From Vampirovibrionales bacterium (lineage in GTDB: Bacteria > Cyanobacteriota > Vampirovibrionia > Vampirovibrionales > Vampirovibrionaceae): a DNA stretch of 64,000 bases. Shown piece by piece: positions 43,915 to 52,398 of this stretch. The stretch spans positions 175,688 to 239,687 of the forward strand of contig JARXAD010000002.1 in NCBI GenBank assembly GCA_029866025.1, given 5' to 3'. Within the stretch, counting starts at the first letter, position 1; the number at the start of each line of letters is the position of its first letter. Position numbers and translations under genes: made by a program. The notes under the pieces were generated by a model. It searched no databases. It was given only the letters and a program-made list of their open reading frames with translations, and had not been told where the DNA came from.

Positions 43915-44616
43915 TTACAATTCATCCTCTGGATAGGTCAGTTGCCACGTGGTCAGCACTTCGGTCCCGCGGGGCGTTTCGTGGGGGCTCCACAGAGATA
44001 GGGAAAGCCTGGGAGCCGTTTCTACCGAAAAGCCAAGGCCCTCCATCCAGTGGCGGGCACCTTGGCTTCCACCTCCCAGCAAAAAGGGCGTCAGGGTTAA
44101 ATAGAGGGTATGCAAGGCCTGCGCTTGAGCAAACAAGGCAATAATTTCGCCACCACCTTCCACCAGCAGGGTATGGCATTCGTGCCCCTCTAAAGCGTGC
44201 ACCACCGTTGCAACGGGCGAAGCCTGAGATGCGAACACCCACCGCACGCAAGGCGGATACTGAGCTTGAGTGGCTACATCGGGTAACTGCTTGGTCACAA
44301 TAAAGGTGACTCTTTGAGCCGCAAGGTCTGAGAATACGGGCGAGGCCAAGGGTACATCTTGCAAAGGATTTTGGCCCCGAGTAATAACAACCAAAACCGG
44401 CAGGGTACCTTGGGCACCCCGATAACGGCTGGGAAAGGTGCGAAAAGTCTCGGCTCCCACAGCAATGGCGTCGGTTTGGTCTCGCAAGTCCAATAATCGC
44501 CCCAAATCCCTTTTAGAACCCAGCTGGGCATAGCCAGTGGTATTGGCTGGGTGAATGACCCCATCCACACTGCTGGCCACACAAGCACTAATATAAAGCT
44601 TGGGATTCTCCAGCAT
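43915..44616 (-). CDS. RibD C-terminal/dihydrofolate-reductase-fold pyrimidine reductase-like protein
   Basis: 233 residues covering only the reductase domain. Motifs are SACVASSVDGVI, the RDQTDAIAVGAETFRT segment and LLVEGGGEIIALF, the NADPH-binding loop of RibD reductases. RibD-type enzymes reduce the ribosyl side chain of the pyrimidine intermediate in riboflavin synthesis; many stand-alone versions have other pteridine or flavin roles. The ATG overlaps the aroB stop (TAATG), so translation is coupled. It is the last gene of a five-gene minus-strand operon. Confidence 0.85.
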   Translation of the reverse strand: MLENPKLYISACVASSVDGVIHPANTTGYAQLGSKRDLGRLLDLRDQTDAIAVGAETFRTFPSRYRGAQGTLPVLVVITRGQNPLQDVPLASPVFSDLAAQRVTFIVTKQLPDVATQAQYPPCVRWVFASQASPVATVVHALEGHECHTLLVEGGGEIIALFAQAQALHTLYLTLTPFLLGGGSQGARHWMEGLGFSVETAPRLSLSLWSPHETPRGTEVLTTWQLTYPEDEL

Positions 44617-45779
44617 TAACCAATACCAATATGCGTAAGTGCTTGTTGAATTTGGTGTTGAGTGACATCGCTTCGGATTTGGACAGCACCCAACGTTTGG
44701 CCAGAGGTGGCTGTGGGTATGACCCACCGAAGCCCACTGCTGTTGGATTTTTTATCGCCCTGCATGGCTTTCAATACATCAGCGAGAAGAAAATGCACTT
44801 CTTTATCCAGCACTTCGGAAACGCTGCAAGGCAACTTGGCTTGCTGTAACCACGTATCCATCTGTAACGAGGCTTGAGGTGACCACACGCCCAACTGTTC
44901 GCCCACATGACACGCCACACGAAGACCCAACGCCACGGCTTCGCCATGCAACAAGCCAAAACCACTCACCGTTTCTAAGGCATGGGCCGCCGTGTGGCCC
45001 AAGTTTAAAATCATACGGTGACCGGTAGATTCGGTGGGGTCTGCTGCCACTACGGCCTGTTTAACAGCAATACAGCGCGCAATGATGTCTAACAATCGTG
45101 AATGAGTGCTGTCCAGAGAGTGGTCACTCATTAAATTAGCCAATTGGGCTATATCGTTTGGAATTGCTGTTGTTTCCAGCAGAGCCGTTTTAATAATCTC
45201 TGCCCAACCGGCAGCCACTTGTCTGGACGGTAAGGATTTTAAAGTATCGCTGTCCATTACTACCGCATGGGGCTGGTAAAACGCCCCAATATTATTTTTG
45301 CATCGGTTTTGATGAATCGCCACTTTTCCACCCACAGAGGCGTCTACCATGGCCAGTAGCGTGGTAGGTACTTGAACAAACCCAACCCCCCGCTGGTAGG
45401 TAGCGGCAGCAAAGCCCGTGACATCGCCCACCACACCGCCCCCCAAGGCGATAAAACCATCATGGCGAGTAAGACCATGGTGTTGGGCGGCTTGCCAGAG
45501 AGTCTCCAGCGAAGCCAACGATTTGGAGGCTTCTCCACAAGGCAGGGTCACCAAGTCTGCTTGAAAACCGCTTGATTCAAGATTGTTAACAACCGTGGCT
45601 CCATACAAGCTTCCTACCGTCTCATCCGTCACAACCAGCCATCGACTCGAATTAGGGCAAACAGAACGAATACACGCGCCTAGGTGAGACAGCACGCCCG
45701 CCTGCAACCAAATAGGATACAACTGGGGTTGAGAGGGTATGTCTACCGTGGTGATGGGCGTTGGTAGAAAATCATCCAT
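44616..45779 (-). CDS. aroB: 3-dehydroquinate synthase
   Basis: 387 residues. It converts DAHP to 3-dehydroquinate, step two of the shikimate pathway, using NAD and Zn or Co. ALGGGVVGDVTGFAAATYQRGVGFVQVPTTLLAMVDASVGGK is the defining block. GWAEIIKTALL, LNLGHTAAHALE and LLHGEAVALG supply metal-binding Glu and His residues. All conserved residues are visible. It starts 12 bases after aroK and overlaps the next gene by one base. Confidence 0.97.
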   Translation of the reverse strand: MDDFLPTPITTVDIPSQPQLYPIWLQAGVLSHLGACIRSVCPNSSRWLVVTDETVGSLYGATVVNNLESSGFQADLVTLPCGEASKSLASLETLWQAAQHHGLTRHDGFIALGGGVVGDVTGFAAATYQRGVGFVQVPTTLLAMVDASVGGKVAIHQNRCKNNIGAFYQPHAVVMDSDTLKSLPSRQVAAGWAEIIKTALLETTAIPNDIAQLANLMSDHSLDSTHSRLLDIIARCIAVKQAVVAADPTESTGHRMILNLGHTAAHALETVSGFGLLHGEAVALGLRVACHVGEQLGVWSPQASLQMDTWLQQAKLPCSVSEVLDKEVHFLLADVLKAMQGDKKSNSSGLRWVIPTATSGQTLGAVQIRSDVTQHQIQQALTHIGIG

Positions 45780-45791
45780 ATAAAGACCGGT

Positions 45792-46376
45792 CTATCCTTC
45801 GGCGGGGGTCACAGCTACATCGCTTGAAGCGTTTAGCGCCTCCATAATGGAAGCCACCACTTGCTGGGGCTTGCCTTGCCCTGTGGGCACCGAAAGATGG
45901 GATTGAAGGTAAAAAGGCTCGCGTTGCTTAAAGCGATCCGAGAACACCTGTTCTGCGTTGGGGACATCAATCATGGGACGGTCTTTGGGGCTAAAAATCA
46001 CGCGCTCAAACAGCAGTTCTACAGGGGCTTTTAAGTACACCACTAACCCATTTTTTAAAGCCACATCCAAGGGTTCTTGGCGCACCAAGGTGCCACCACC
46101 CGTAGAAACAACCCAATTGGGACGAGCCGAGTATTCTTTTAGCAAATCGATTTCTGCCTGACGAAAGGCCTCTTCCCCATGGTCTACAAAAATTTGGCTC
46201 ATGCTTTTGTTGTACCGACGCATTAATTCACGGTCCGTATCCATAAAGGCCCAGCCCAAATGCTTGGCCAAATGCTTGCCTACTGTGGATTTTCCCGCGC
46301 CCATATACCCCGTCAGCCAAAGGCGAGAATGCTGTTTCAATCGTTGAGCAAACGGATTGTCGGAAGAAAAAATCAT
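45792..46376 (-). CDS. aroK: Shikimate kinase
   Basis: 194 residues. It phosphorylates shikimate. Walker A is GYMGAGKST, shikimate-binding residues are in AFMDTDRELMRRY and EEAFRQAE, then VVSTGGGTLV and the LID segment SPKDRPM. The N-terminus has about 15 extra residues. ATG 46376 is preferred over TTG 46391. The C-terminal tail is slightly long. It sits with aroB in the same operon. Confidence 0.95.
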   Translation of the reverse strand: MIFSSDNPFAQRLKQHSRLWLTGYMGAGKSTVGKHLAKHLGWAFMDTDRELMRRYNKSMSQIFVDHGEEAFRQAEIDLLKEYSARPNWVVSTGGGTLVRQEPLDVALKNGLVVYLKAPVELLFERVIFSPKDRPMIDVPNAEQVFSDRFKQREPFYLQSHLSVPTGQGKPQQVVASIMEALNASSDVAVTPAEG

Positions 46377-46407
46377 GGCAAGCGATAACAAATCATCAAA
46401 ACAAAAA

Positions 46408-46704
46408 TTAAGGTCGGCACCGAGGCGTAATGGCTACAATACCTGGCTTGGCAAGCAAGGCACGAGCTTGCAATGAGGTTGACGGCGCCGTTGTTGTGCC
46501 AGGAGCGCTTGCCGCCTGGGAGGGTTTCCAATTACACACAGGGGATACTGCCGTGGTGGTGGTAAAATCCTCATTGCTGGCAGTATTAAGCTCACTAAGC
46601 ACCGATGTGTTTTCTGAAGTCATGGACTCGCCGGCGTAACCAGAAGTAGCCGTTAAAAACACCAGAGCCCAGGCCAAAACAATCTGCCAAATCAATCCCT
46701 TCAT
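46408..46704 (-). CDS. Small secreted Thr/Ala-rich protein
   Basis: 98 residues. A signal peptide (MKGLIWQIVLAWALVFLTATSGYAG) is followed by a low-complexity Thr/Ser/Ala-rich mature part with two Cys (SPVCNW and TPRCRP near the end). Function is unknown. Its ATG overlaps the stop of the upstream TPR gene (ATGA), so the two are translationally coupled, which supports both being real. Confidence 0.65.
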   Translation of the reverse strand: MKGLIWQIVLAWALVFLTATSGYAGESMTSENTSVLSELNTASNEDFTTTTAVSPVCNWKPSQAASAPGTTTAPSTSLQARALLAKPGIVAITPRCRP

Positions 46705-47966
46705 GGGGTCACCTTCATCGGCGTAACCGTGGTTGGCTCAATGCGCAGAGAGTTACCCGGCACGCCCAAGGGGCCTTGCTGTAACACCGTGGATGGAGAC
46801 ACGAAGGGTTTACGCCAGAGCACGCCTGACGCTGGAAAGATGGATGTTGCCTTGTGAGAAGGTCGCAACACATTGGAGAGATTATCCCCTCGCAAAAGAG
46901 ACGTTGTAGGCAGAGAATCTAAAGCATCGGACATCGGGGACTTTAATGCCTCTGAATCACCCGAAGGTACTTGGCCAACAAGGTTTAATTGGCTTTGCAA
47001 GGTCTGTATCACCTTTTCTACAGTCGTCTTATCCGCCGCGTTAGGCTCTAAGGCTAAATACAGCTGGTACGCCACTAAGGCATCGTTTAAACGCCCCAGG
47101 GCTTGCAAGGTTTGTGCTCGGTGCAAATGAATTTCCCCCATATTGGGATTCTTCGCCAAGGCCGTGTCGTAATCCGCCAACGCGTCTGGGTAACGCTTGA
47201 GGCCATACAATGCAAAACCACGCGTATCTAAAGACGCCGCACTGTCGGGCTTAATGGCTAGCGACTGATTAATGGCCACTAACGATTCTTCGTAACGTTT
47301 AAGGTGAGCCAAGGCATAGGCGTAGTTGTTAAGGGCCTCTGCAAAGGTAGGATCTAGCACCACCGCCTGTTTGGCATACCCCACGGCTTCCGTGTAATTG
47401 TTTTGCTTGGCAAACATCACACCCAAATCGTAATACAGCATGGGCTCTTTAGGCGCTAGGCGAATCGCCTCTTTCAGCTCATCTTTTCCACCTTCTGTAT
47501 CCCCCAACGCATCCAGCAGCAATCCTAATTTGTAATGGGCATCCGGTTGAAAGGTATCTAAGGCAATGGCGGCCTGATATTGGCCTTTCGCTGCATCCAG
47601 CTGACCCAAGCCTTCCAGAACAGCGGCGTACACCAGATGACCTTCCGAATCGTCTGGAATTAAGGTTGTAGCCTGGGCTAGCAGTGGCTGAGCTGCCAGC
47701 AATTGACCCCGAGCTGCTAACTGTAGACCCATGGTGTAATACACGTTTCCCCAAGCATACCCTTGATTGGGAAGGGTTTGCTGAAAAATAACGGGGGTAT
47801 GATGCTCTAAGGGCAACGATAATTCTTTAACAATGGGAGGTGCCCATGCGGCGGTAGCTGACGTTGACCCCAGGGGCCAAAAAAGCAGAACGCTCAAGAG
47901 AGCGAGCCTCAATAGGGAGCAAGGCTTCCGTAGGCTTACCTGAATCGCTGTGAACGTCATTGGCAT
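46701..47966 (-). CDS. Exported tetratricopeptide-repeat protein
   Basis: About 421 residues. A signal peptide or anchor (LLRLALLSVLLFWPLGSTSATA) precedes about six to seven TPR units at roughly 70-310. They show the W/L-G-Y-A-F-P spacing, e.g. AHYKLGLLLDALGDTEGGKDELKEAI and LNNYAYALAHLKRYEESLVAINQSL. The C-terminal 110 residues are Ser/Pro/Thr-rich. TPR arrays mediate protein contacts; a periplasmic scaffold is likely. It is the first gene of the operon with the small secreted protein, aroK, aroB and the reductase. Start uncertain (ATG 47966, ATG 47960 or TTG 48014). Confidence 0.85.
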   Translation of the reverse strand: MPMTFTAIQVSLRKPCSLLRLALLSVLLFWPLGSTSATAAWAPPIVKELSLPLEHHTPVIFQQTLPNQGYAWGNVYYTMGLQLAARGQLLAAQPLLAQATTLIPDDSEGHLVYAAVLEGLGQLDAAKGQYQAAIALDTFQPDAHYKLGLLLDALGDTEGGKDELKEAIRLAPKEPMLYYDLGVMFAKQNNYTEAVGYAKQAVVLDPTFAEALNNYAYALAHLKRYEESLVAINQSLAIKPDSAASLDTRGFALYGLKRYPDALADYDTALAKNPNMGEIHLHRAQTLQALGRLNDALVAYQLYLALEPNAADKTTVEKVIQTLQSQLNLVGQVPSGDSEALKSPMSDALDSLPTTSLLRGDNLSNVLRPSHKATSIFPASGVLWRKPFVSPSTVLQQGPLGVPGNSLRIEPTTVTPMKVTP

Positions 47967-48122
47967 CAAGACACAACCCGACTCTGCTACAACAAGTGGC
48001 GTCCTAAAAACCAAACATCCTTAACCCTTCTGCAGGTGGTAAGACGGGTCCTATTAGAAGAGCTTGCTTGTTGCTTTACAGCGCTTATCTTAGCATTAAG
48101 GGATAGGCATTGGAGTAATTTT

Positions 48123-49244
48123 GTGACACACGACCTGATTTTAGCCATTGAAACCAGTTGCGACGACACCGCCGCAGCCGTGGTAGCAAACGGGCGCCAG
48201 GTATTGTCGTCCGTCCGAATCAATCAGGATACCCTGCATGCAGCCACCGGTGGGGTGGTGCCCGAAGTGGCGGCACGACAACACCTGAACGCTATGCATC
48301 CCGTCATCCATCAAGCTTTAAACAAAGCAGGCGTTAAACTAAACGATGTAAATGCCATTGCCGCTACCTTAGGGCCAGGCCTAGTAGGCTCGTTGCTTAT
48401 TGGGACGACGGTGGCTAAAAGTTTGGCCGTGCTCGCTAATAAACCCTTTATTCCGGTGCATCATCTGCAAGCCCATGTGTGTTCTGTTTTTTTAGAAAGC
48501 ACGATTACCCCCCCCTTGCTGGCCCTTCTCATTAGCGGGGGGCACACCCAGCTGTTGGCTGTGACCGCTAATTCATCAGGATTTCAGGTGACGCTATTGG
48601 GAGAAACCTTGGATGACGCCGTGGGAGAGACTTACGACAAAATTGGTCGCCAACTAGGGCTAGGGTTTCCTGCAGGGCCCGAAGTGGACCGTCGTGCCGC
48701 CTTAGGCAACGCTAAACGTTTTGCCTTGCCCATTGCAAAAACCGAAGCTCCCCTAGACTTTAGCTACAGCGGCCTAAAAACAGCCACCATTCGTTTGTAC
48801 CAGCAACAAGTTGCTTTGGTCACCCAATCCACAGATCACGACACCCTACTGAACGATCTCTGTACCGCTTTTCAGCAAGCCGCCATTGCTCCACTGGTAA
48901 CAAAAACACTGCTGGCTGCAAAGCACCATGGGTTTACCAACATTGCCATTTGTGGGGGGGTCTCCGCCAATCAAGGGTTACGCAATACTTTTGCAGACGT
49001 TACCCAGCAACACCCCCACCTTCAAGTCGTTTTCCCTCCGCTCCGCTACTGCACCGATAACGCCGCCATGGTGGGGGCCGCCGCCTACTTCACGCCCTAC
49101 CAAAAGCCACTCAGCGGTAGTGATTCACTCAATCCATTAGGCTGGGAGGTGTTTTCCCGCAGCCCGTGGGGCAATACCCTTGCTGCTACTCACACAGCAA
49201 CCATGCCACTCAGCGCTGTTGTATCCGCAAGCCACCCCCAGTAG
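48123..49244 (+). CDS. tsaD: tRNA N6-adenosine threonylcarbamoyltransferase TsaD
   Basis: About 373 residues. It transfers threonylcarbamoyl to A37 of ANN-decoding tRNAs, working with TsaB and TsaE. ILAIETSCDDTAAAVV is the ASKHA N-terminal signature. Metal-binding His are in VHHLQAHVCSVF. SGGHTQLL, GETLDDAVGETYDKIGRQLGLGFPAGPEVD, DFSYSGLKTA and GGVSANQGLR are all present. GTG 48123 with GGAG eight bases upstream is chosen; an in-frame ATG at 48036 would add an unusual tail. It is divergent from the TPR operon and precedes the ylqD-like gene. Confidence 0.97.
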   Translation: MTHDLILAIETSCDDTAAAVVANGRQVLSSVRINQDTLHAATGGVVPEVAARQHLNAMHPVIHQALNKAGVKLNDVNAIAATLGPGLVGSLLIGTTVAKSLAVLANKPFIPVHHLQAHVCSVFLESTITPPLLALLISGGHTQLLAVTANSSGFQVTLLGETLDDAVGETYDKIGRQLGLGFPAGPEVDRRAALGNAKRFALPIAKTEAPLDFSYSGLKTATIRLYQQQVALVTQSTDHDTLLNDLCTAFQQAAIAPLVTKTLLAAKHHGFTNIAICGGVSANQGLRNTFADVTQQHPHLQVVFPPLRYCTDNAAMVGAAAYFTPYQKPLSGSDSLNPLGWEVFSRSPWGNTLAATHTATMPLSAVVSASHPQ

Positions 49245-49299
49245 TATTAACGCTTGCCTTACACATCCCTTTATTTATTCAACCCGTGGAGTTTTACCC

Positions 49300-49782
49300 A
49301 TGCCCCTCTCTTTGTCTGAAAAACGCCTCGCCAAAGATGCTTCACCCGAAGGCGAAACCGTCATGGTTAAACGCCAAGTCACGGTCAAAACCGTGGTAAC
49401 CGATGCTTTTCGCGAGCGGGCTAAAACCGAGCTGGGACAAGAAGTGGCTCAAATTGACAACCAACTGAACCAGCTTCAAGCCGCGTACCAACAAACCCTT
49501 CAACAGCTAGAGCAACTCTCAGCCCAAGGACAAAACGTATTGCCCCAGCGTCAACAGCTGGAGCAACAAGCCGGTGCCGAGCAACAAAAACTGACCTTGT
49601 TAAAAGAAGAGGTGAGCAAACAATTGGGCACCTTGGACACTGTTAGCAACGGTACCCCCGTAATTACCGGCTTGCTAGACAGCTGGGTAGGCCTAAACAT
49701 TGGCGATAATATTTATGAGAAAGTGCGCGATACCGTGATTTTAGTAACCGATGGTGTGATTACAGCCATAGACAAAGCATAG
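49300..49782 (+). CDS. YlqD-like coiled-coil protein
   Basis: 160 residues. KRQVTVKTVVTDAFRERAKTELGQEV, then a Gln/Leu heptad region (LNQLQAAYQQTLQQLEQLSAQGQ) and a beta-like C-terminus (GLNIGDNIYEKVRDTVILVTDGVI), fit the YlqD family. In Bacillus ylqD lies just before rimM-trmD, as here (12-base gap to rimM). Function is unknown; a ribosome or translation link is inferred from context. GGAG lies eight bases before the ATG. Confidence 0.75.
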   Translation: MPLSLSEKRLAKDASPEGETVMVKRQVTVKTVVTDAFRERAKTELGQEVAQIDNQLNQLQAAYQQTLQQLEQLSAQGQNVLPQRQQLEQQAGAEQQKLTLLKEEVSKQLGTLDTVSNGTPVITGLLDSWVGLNIGDNIYEKVRDTVILVTDGVITAIDKA

Positions 49783-49794
49783 GGGATTTTTGAC

Positions 49795-50529
49795 GTGACT
49801 GACGTTACTGAAGCCCCTACGGAACCCGCCCCTTCCAATACCCCAGAAGCCATTATCCCTGCTGATTTAACGGGGTATCGTTTGATTGGGCGCGCCATTG
49901 CGCCCGTCGGATTAAAAGGCGGCATTACGGTAAAAACCCACGCCCACGATGCGGCGTTATTGGATTGGGCCGACGCCTCCATCCCGGAGGTTTTGTGGGT
50001 ATGGGCCAACGAAAAGTCGATGACCCTCGCTGTTAAAGCCACTCAACGCGTCTCTTCCACCGAAGTGCACTTGTTTTTAGCAGACTATCCCACCCGTACT
50101 CACCTAGAAACAGCTCAGCTTCTCAAAGGCGCCTTGTGGGCCAAGGAAGAGTACCTACCTACCCAACCCGATGAGTTTTGGATGAGCGACTTGGAAGGCT
50201 GCCAAGTGGAAAACGAAACGGGTGAAGTACTGGGAACCGTAACAGACTGGTTGACCAGCAACGACGAAGACTTTTTAGATATTCAGCTGGCCAATAGTAC
50301 CGCCGCCGTGACCCTTCCTTTTAAAAAAATCTTTTTCCCTACCATTGATACAGCCCAAAAGCGCCTCGTCACCACGTTGTCGGATTTCATTCAGTCTCAA
50401 CGCGCCGAAGCCGAAGAATCCATCGCCAAGCAAGCTGCCAAAAAGCTACTGCGCAAGCCACGCCGAAAAAAGGTCGGCAAGCCAGCACTGGAGACCGAAT
50501 CGTCCGCTGCGCCTGAACCCAAAGCCTAA
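49795..50529 (+). CDS. rimM: 16S rRNA processing factor RimM, extended
   Basis: 244 residues; typical RimM is 165-180. The N-terminal domain (YRLIGRAIAPVGLKGGITVKTHA) and PRC-barrel domain (DLEGCQVENETGEVLGTVTDWLTSNDEDFLDIQL, then a segment containing LPFKKIFFPTID) bind S19 during 30S maturation. Extra parts are about 25 Pro/Thr/Glu residues at the start and a basic, then Ala/Glu/Pro-rich, C-terminal tail (KKLLRKPRRKKVGK). GTG start with AGGGGAT upstream. trmD follows after six bases. Confidence 0.95.
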   Translation: MTDVTEAPTEPAPSNTPEAIIPADLTGYRLIGRAIAPVGLKGGITVKTHAHDAALLDWADASIPEVLWVWANEKSMTLAVKATQRVSSTEVHLFLADYPTRTHLETAQLLKGALWAKEEYLPTQPDEFWMSDLEGCQVENETGEVLGTVTDWLTSNDEDFLDIQLANSTAAVTLPFKKIFFPTIDTAQKRLVTTLSDFIQSQRAEAEESIAKQAAKKLLRKPRRKKVGKPALETESSAAPEPKA

Positions 50530-50535
50530 CACACC

Positions 50536-51231
50536 ATGCGTTATTCGGTTCTTACCCTTTTTCCCGATGCTGTGCTGCCTTACACCCACACCAGCATTGT
50601 GGGCAAAGCTTGTGACAAAGGCCTCATCACGGTTGAGGCCATCAATCCACGGGACTTTACCGCCAACAAGCACCGAAAAGTGGATGACACCCCCTACGGC
50701 GGCGGCCCCGGCATGGTGATGGCCGCCCAACCGTTGGTCGATGCTTATGAAAGCCTGCTAGCGTTAGCCGAGCCTTCCATTACCTTGCTTACCAGCCCCG
50801 GCGGGCGGCCGTTAACCGATGGGTGGGCCCGCAAATTGGCCTCTCTTCAGCACATTGTTATTTTGTGCGGCCATTACGAAGGCATGGATGCCCGTGTTCA
50901 CGACTGCATTCCCAACGTCCACGAGGTGTCTATTGGGGATTTTGTGCTGACGGGCGGCGAATTGGCGGCCCTGTGCGTGATTGATGCCGTCAGTCGGTTT
51001 ATCCCCGGCGTGGTGCAAAAAACGGAATCGGTAGACGGTGATTCTCATTCTGCCACCGATATTTATCCCAAAGGGCTGCTGGAACACCCCCACTACACTC
51101 GCCCCGAGACCTTTCGCGGCTACCCCGTTCCGGAAGTGCTGCTATCGGGTAACCACGCCGCCATTGCTGCATGGCGCCACCAACAAGCGCTGGATAAAAC
51201 CCGCCGCATCCGCCCCGATCTGTTGCCTTAG
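50536..51231 (+). CDS. trmD: tRNA (guanine37-N1)-methyltransferase
   Basis: 231 residues of the SPOUT/trefoil-knot class. It methylates G37 of tRNAs with a G36, preventing frameshifts. Motifs include DTPYGGGPGMVM, the SAM-binding ILCGHYEGMDARV, the knot SIGDFVLTGGELAAL and the C-terminal GLLEHPHYTRPETFRG. Full length, all conserved residues seen. It is followed by the SRP RNA gene. Confidence 0.97.
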   Translation: MRYSVLTLFPDAVLPYTHTSIVGKACDKGLITVEAINPRDFTANKHRKVDDTPYGGGPGMVMAAQPLVDAYESLLALAEPSITLLTSPGGRPLTDGWARKLASLQHIVILCGHYEGMDARVHDCIPNVHEVSIGDFVLTGGELAALCVIDAVSRFIPGVVQKTESVDGDSHSATDIYPKGLLEHPHYTRPETFRGYPVPEVLLSGNHAAIAAWRHQQALDKTRRIRPDLLP

Positions 51232-51250
51232 ACCAACTGTTGGCGGGCGA

Positions 51251-51278
51251 GGGAGGGGCTTGGGGAGGGAACGGCCCC
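51251..51278 (+). repeat. Short GC-rich dispersed repeat, copy 2
   Basis: GGGAGGGGCTTGGGGAGGG followed by AACGGCCCC matches 25548-25576 with a one-base length difference; it lies 20 bases after the trmD stop and upstream of the SRP RNA. Confidence 0.55.
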
Positions 51279-51322
51279 AATACCAAAAGACATTGGTTTT
51301 CCTCTATGTTCTTGCGACACTA

Positions 51323-51421
51323 GCCCCGCGGGCGTTGGCGCCAGCCGCTGGAACCATGTCAGGCCGGAGACGGAGCAGCATTAACAGTGGGCAGTGGGTA
51401 ATGCCCGCCCCCTCACGGGGT
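51323..51421 (+). ncRNA. ffs: Signal recognition particle RNA, small bacterial (4.5S) type
   Basis: About 98 bases. The apical domain contains the conserved GTCAGGCCGGAGACGGAGCAG, which folds as CCG-GAGA-CGG, a GNRA tetraloop, with the asymmetric CAGG/AGCAG loop bound by Ffh. Lower helices pair GCGGGCGTT with AATGCCCGC and CCGCTG with CAGTGG, and the closing stem CCCCG pairs with CGGGG. It targets nascent membrane and secreted proteins with Ffh/FtsY. It ends directly in a GTGGCC-AAA-GGCCAC terminator. Confidence 0.88.
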
Positions 51422-51440
51422 GGCCAAAGGCCACTTTAAT
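51420..51440 (+). terminator. Terminator of the SRP RNA gene
   Basis: GTGGCC-AAA-GGCCAC followed by TTTAAT, directly after the closing stem of the SRP RNA. The remaining AT-rich stretch 51441-51666 contains no gene and no element I can name. Confidence 0.7.
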
Positions 51441-51680
51441 CACTTAAATTTAGCGTAAACGGCTAAAGCGCTTGGGGTTTAAAGCCAACAACGCCCAGCA
51501 CTTTATTTTTTTAATTAAAAACACGCACAAAAAAACATACGCCCACAGCGGCTTTTTAAATTTACCGTAACAAAATTATTACAAACTGTTCCAGCATCCT
51601 TAATTATTGTTTTTATACAACTGTAATCAATTAGGTTGCGCTTTCTTACATAACAACTAAAAATACAGGAGGAATTGATT

Positions 51681-52391
51681 ATGACTATTAATTTAACAAT
51701 GGTTAACTGGATGGGTTATTTCCCGATAGATGCAGGTGGGAAAGATATTAAAGTAACAAAAAATAATATTTCCGATGTAAAAGAGGGAATGATCGAGCGT
51801 TTTAACCTGGAGGAAAGAGCTGCTGCTAGCGGGGGGAAATCCTTCACAGAACGTCGTGCCGAGGCAATGCATGTGGATGCAGGCAAACTCGACAAATTTT
51901 TTACCTGGTATGATGACAAGTACCTAGGCGGCGGTGGTGTAACCAATGCTGATAGGGCAGACGCTATTATTGCCATTGATGGCCACGATGGCACATTAGA
52001 CGGGCGCTTTAGTTTTGGTGCATTGCAAGAATGCATTGAGTTTGGTGCTAACAACGGCAAAGTAGTAGCTTGTGATAAAGTTAACGATCCATCTGCAACT
52101 GCTACGCCTGCACAGAAAACGGCTTGGGAAAAAAAACAAAAAGCTGTTAAAGATATGAACGCCACAGTAAAAGCCAATACAGCTAATGGCATTGTGACGG
52201 TACAATCAGGAATGACGCTTAGTCTAATTGCAAAGTCACTTTTGCACGATAAAGGTATTAATCCTGGTCACGCAGACTATTCGAAAAAATTACTGACGTT
52301 GTCTAAAGCCTTGGAAAAAAACAACGACTGCTCCACAACCATTGAAATTGGCGACAAAATCAATGTCAATGGCATCAAGCATTTGATTTAG
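51681..52391 (+). CDS. LysM-like protein with Asp/Gly-rich calcium-loop-like motif
   Basis: About 236 residues, function unknown. Residues around 96-112 (GHDGTLDGRFSFGALQE) resemble an EF-hand loop (D-x-x-x-D-G-x-F), but the final Glu ligand is missing. A Lys/Ala-rich linker follows. The C-terminal 60 residues (VQSGMTLSLIAKSLL, then IEIGDKINVNG) fit a LysM peptidoglycan-binding fold. There is no signal peptide. A strong AGGAGGAA ribosome site precedes ATG 51681, suggesting high expression. Visibly AT-richer than neighbours; stand-alone. Confidence 0.65.
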   Translation: MTINLTMVNWMGYFPIDAGGKDIKVTKNNISDVKEGMIERFNLEERAAASGGKSFTERRAEAMHVDAGKLDKFFTWYDDKYLGGGGVTNADRADAIIAIDGHDGTLDGRFSFGALQECIEFGANNGKVVACDKVNDPSATATPAQKTAWEKKQKAVKDMNATVKANTANGIVTVQSGMTLSLIAKSLLHDKGINPGHADYSKKLLTLSKALEKNNDCSTTIEIGDKINVNGIKHLI

Positions 52392-52398
52392 TAAGCCA

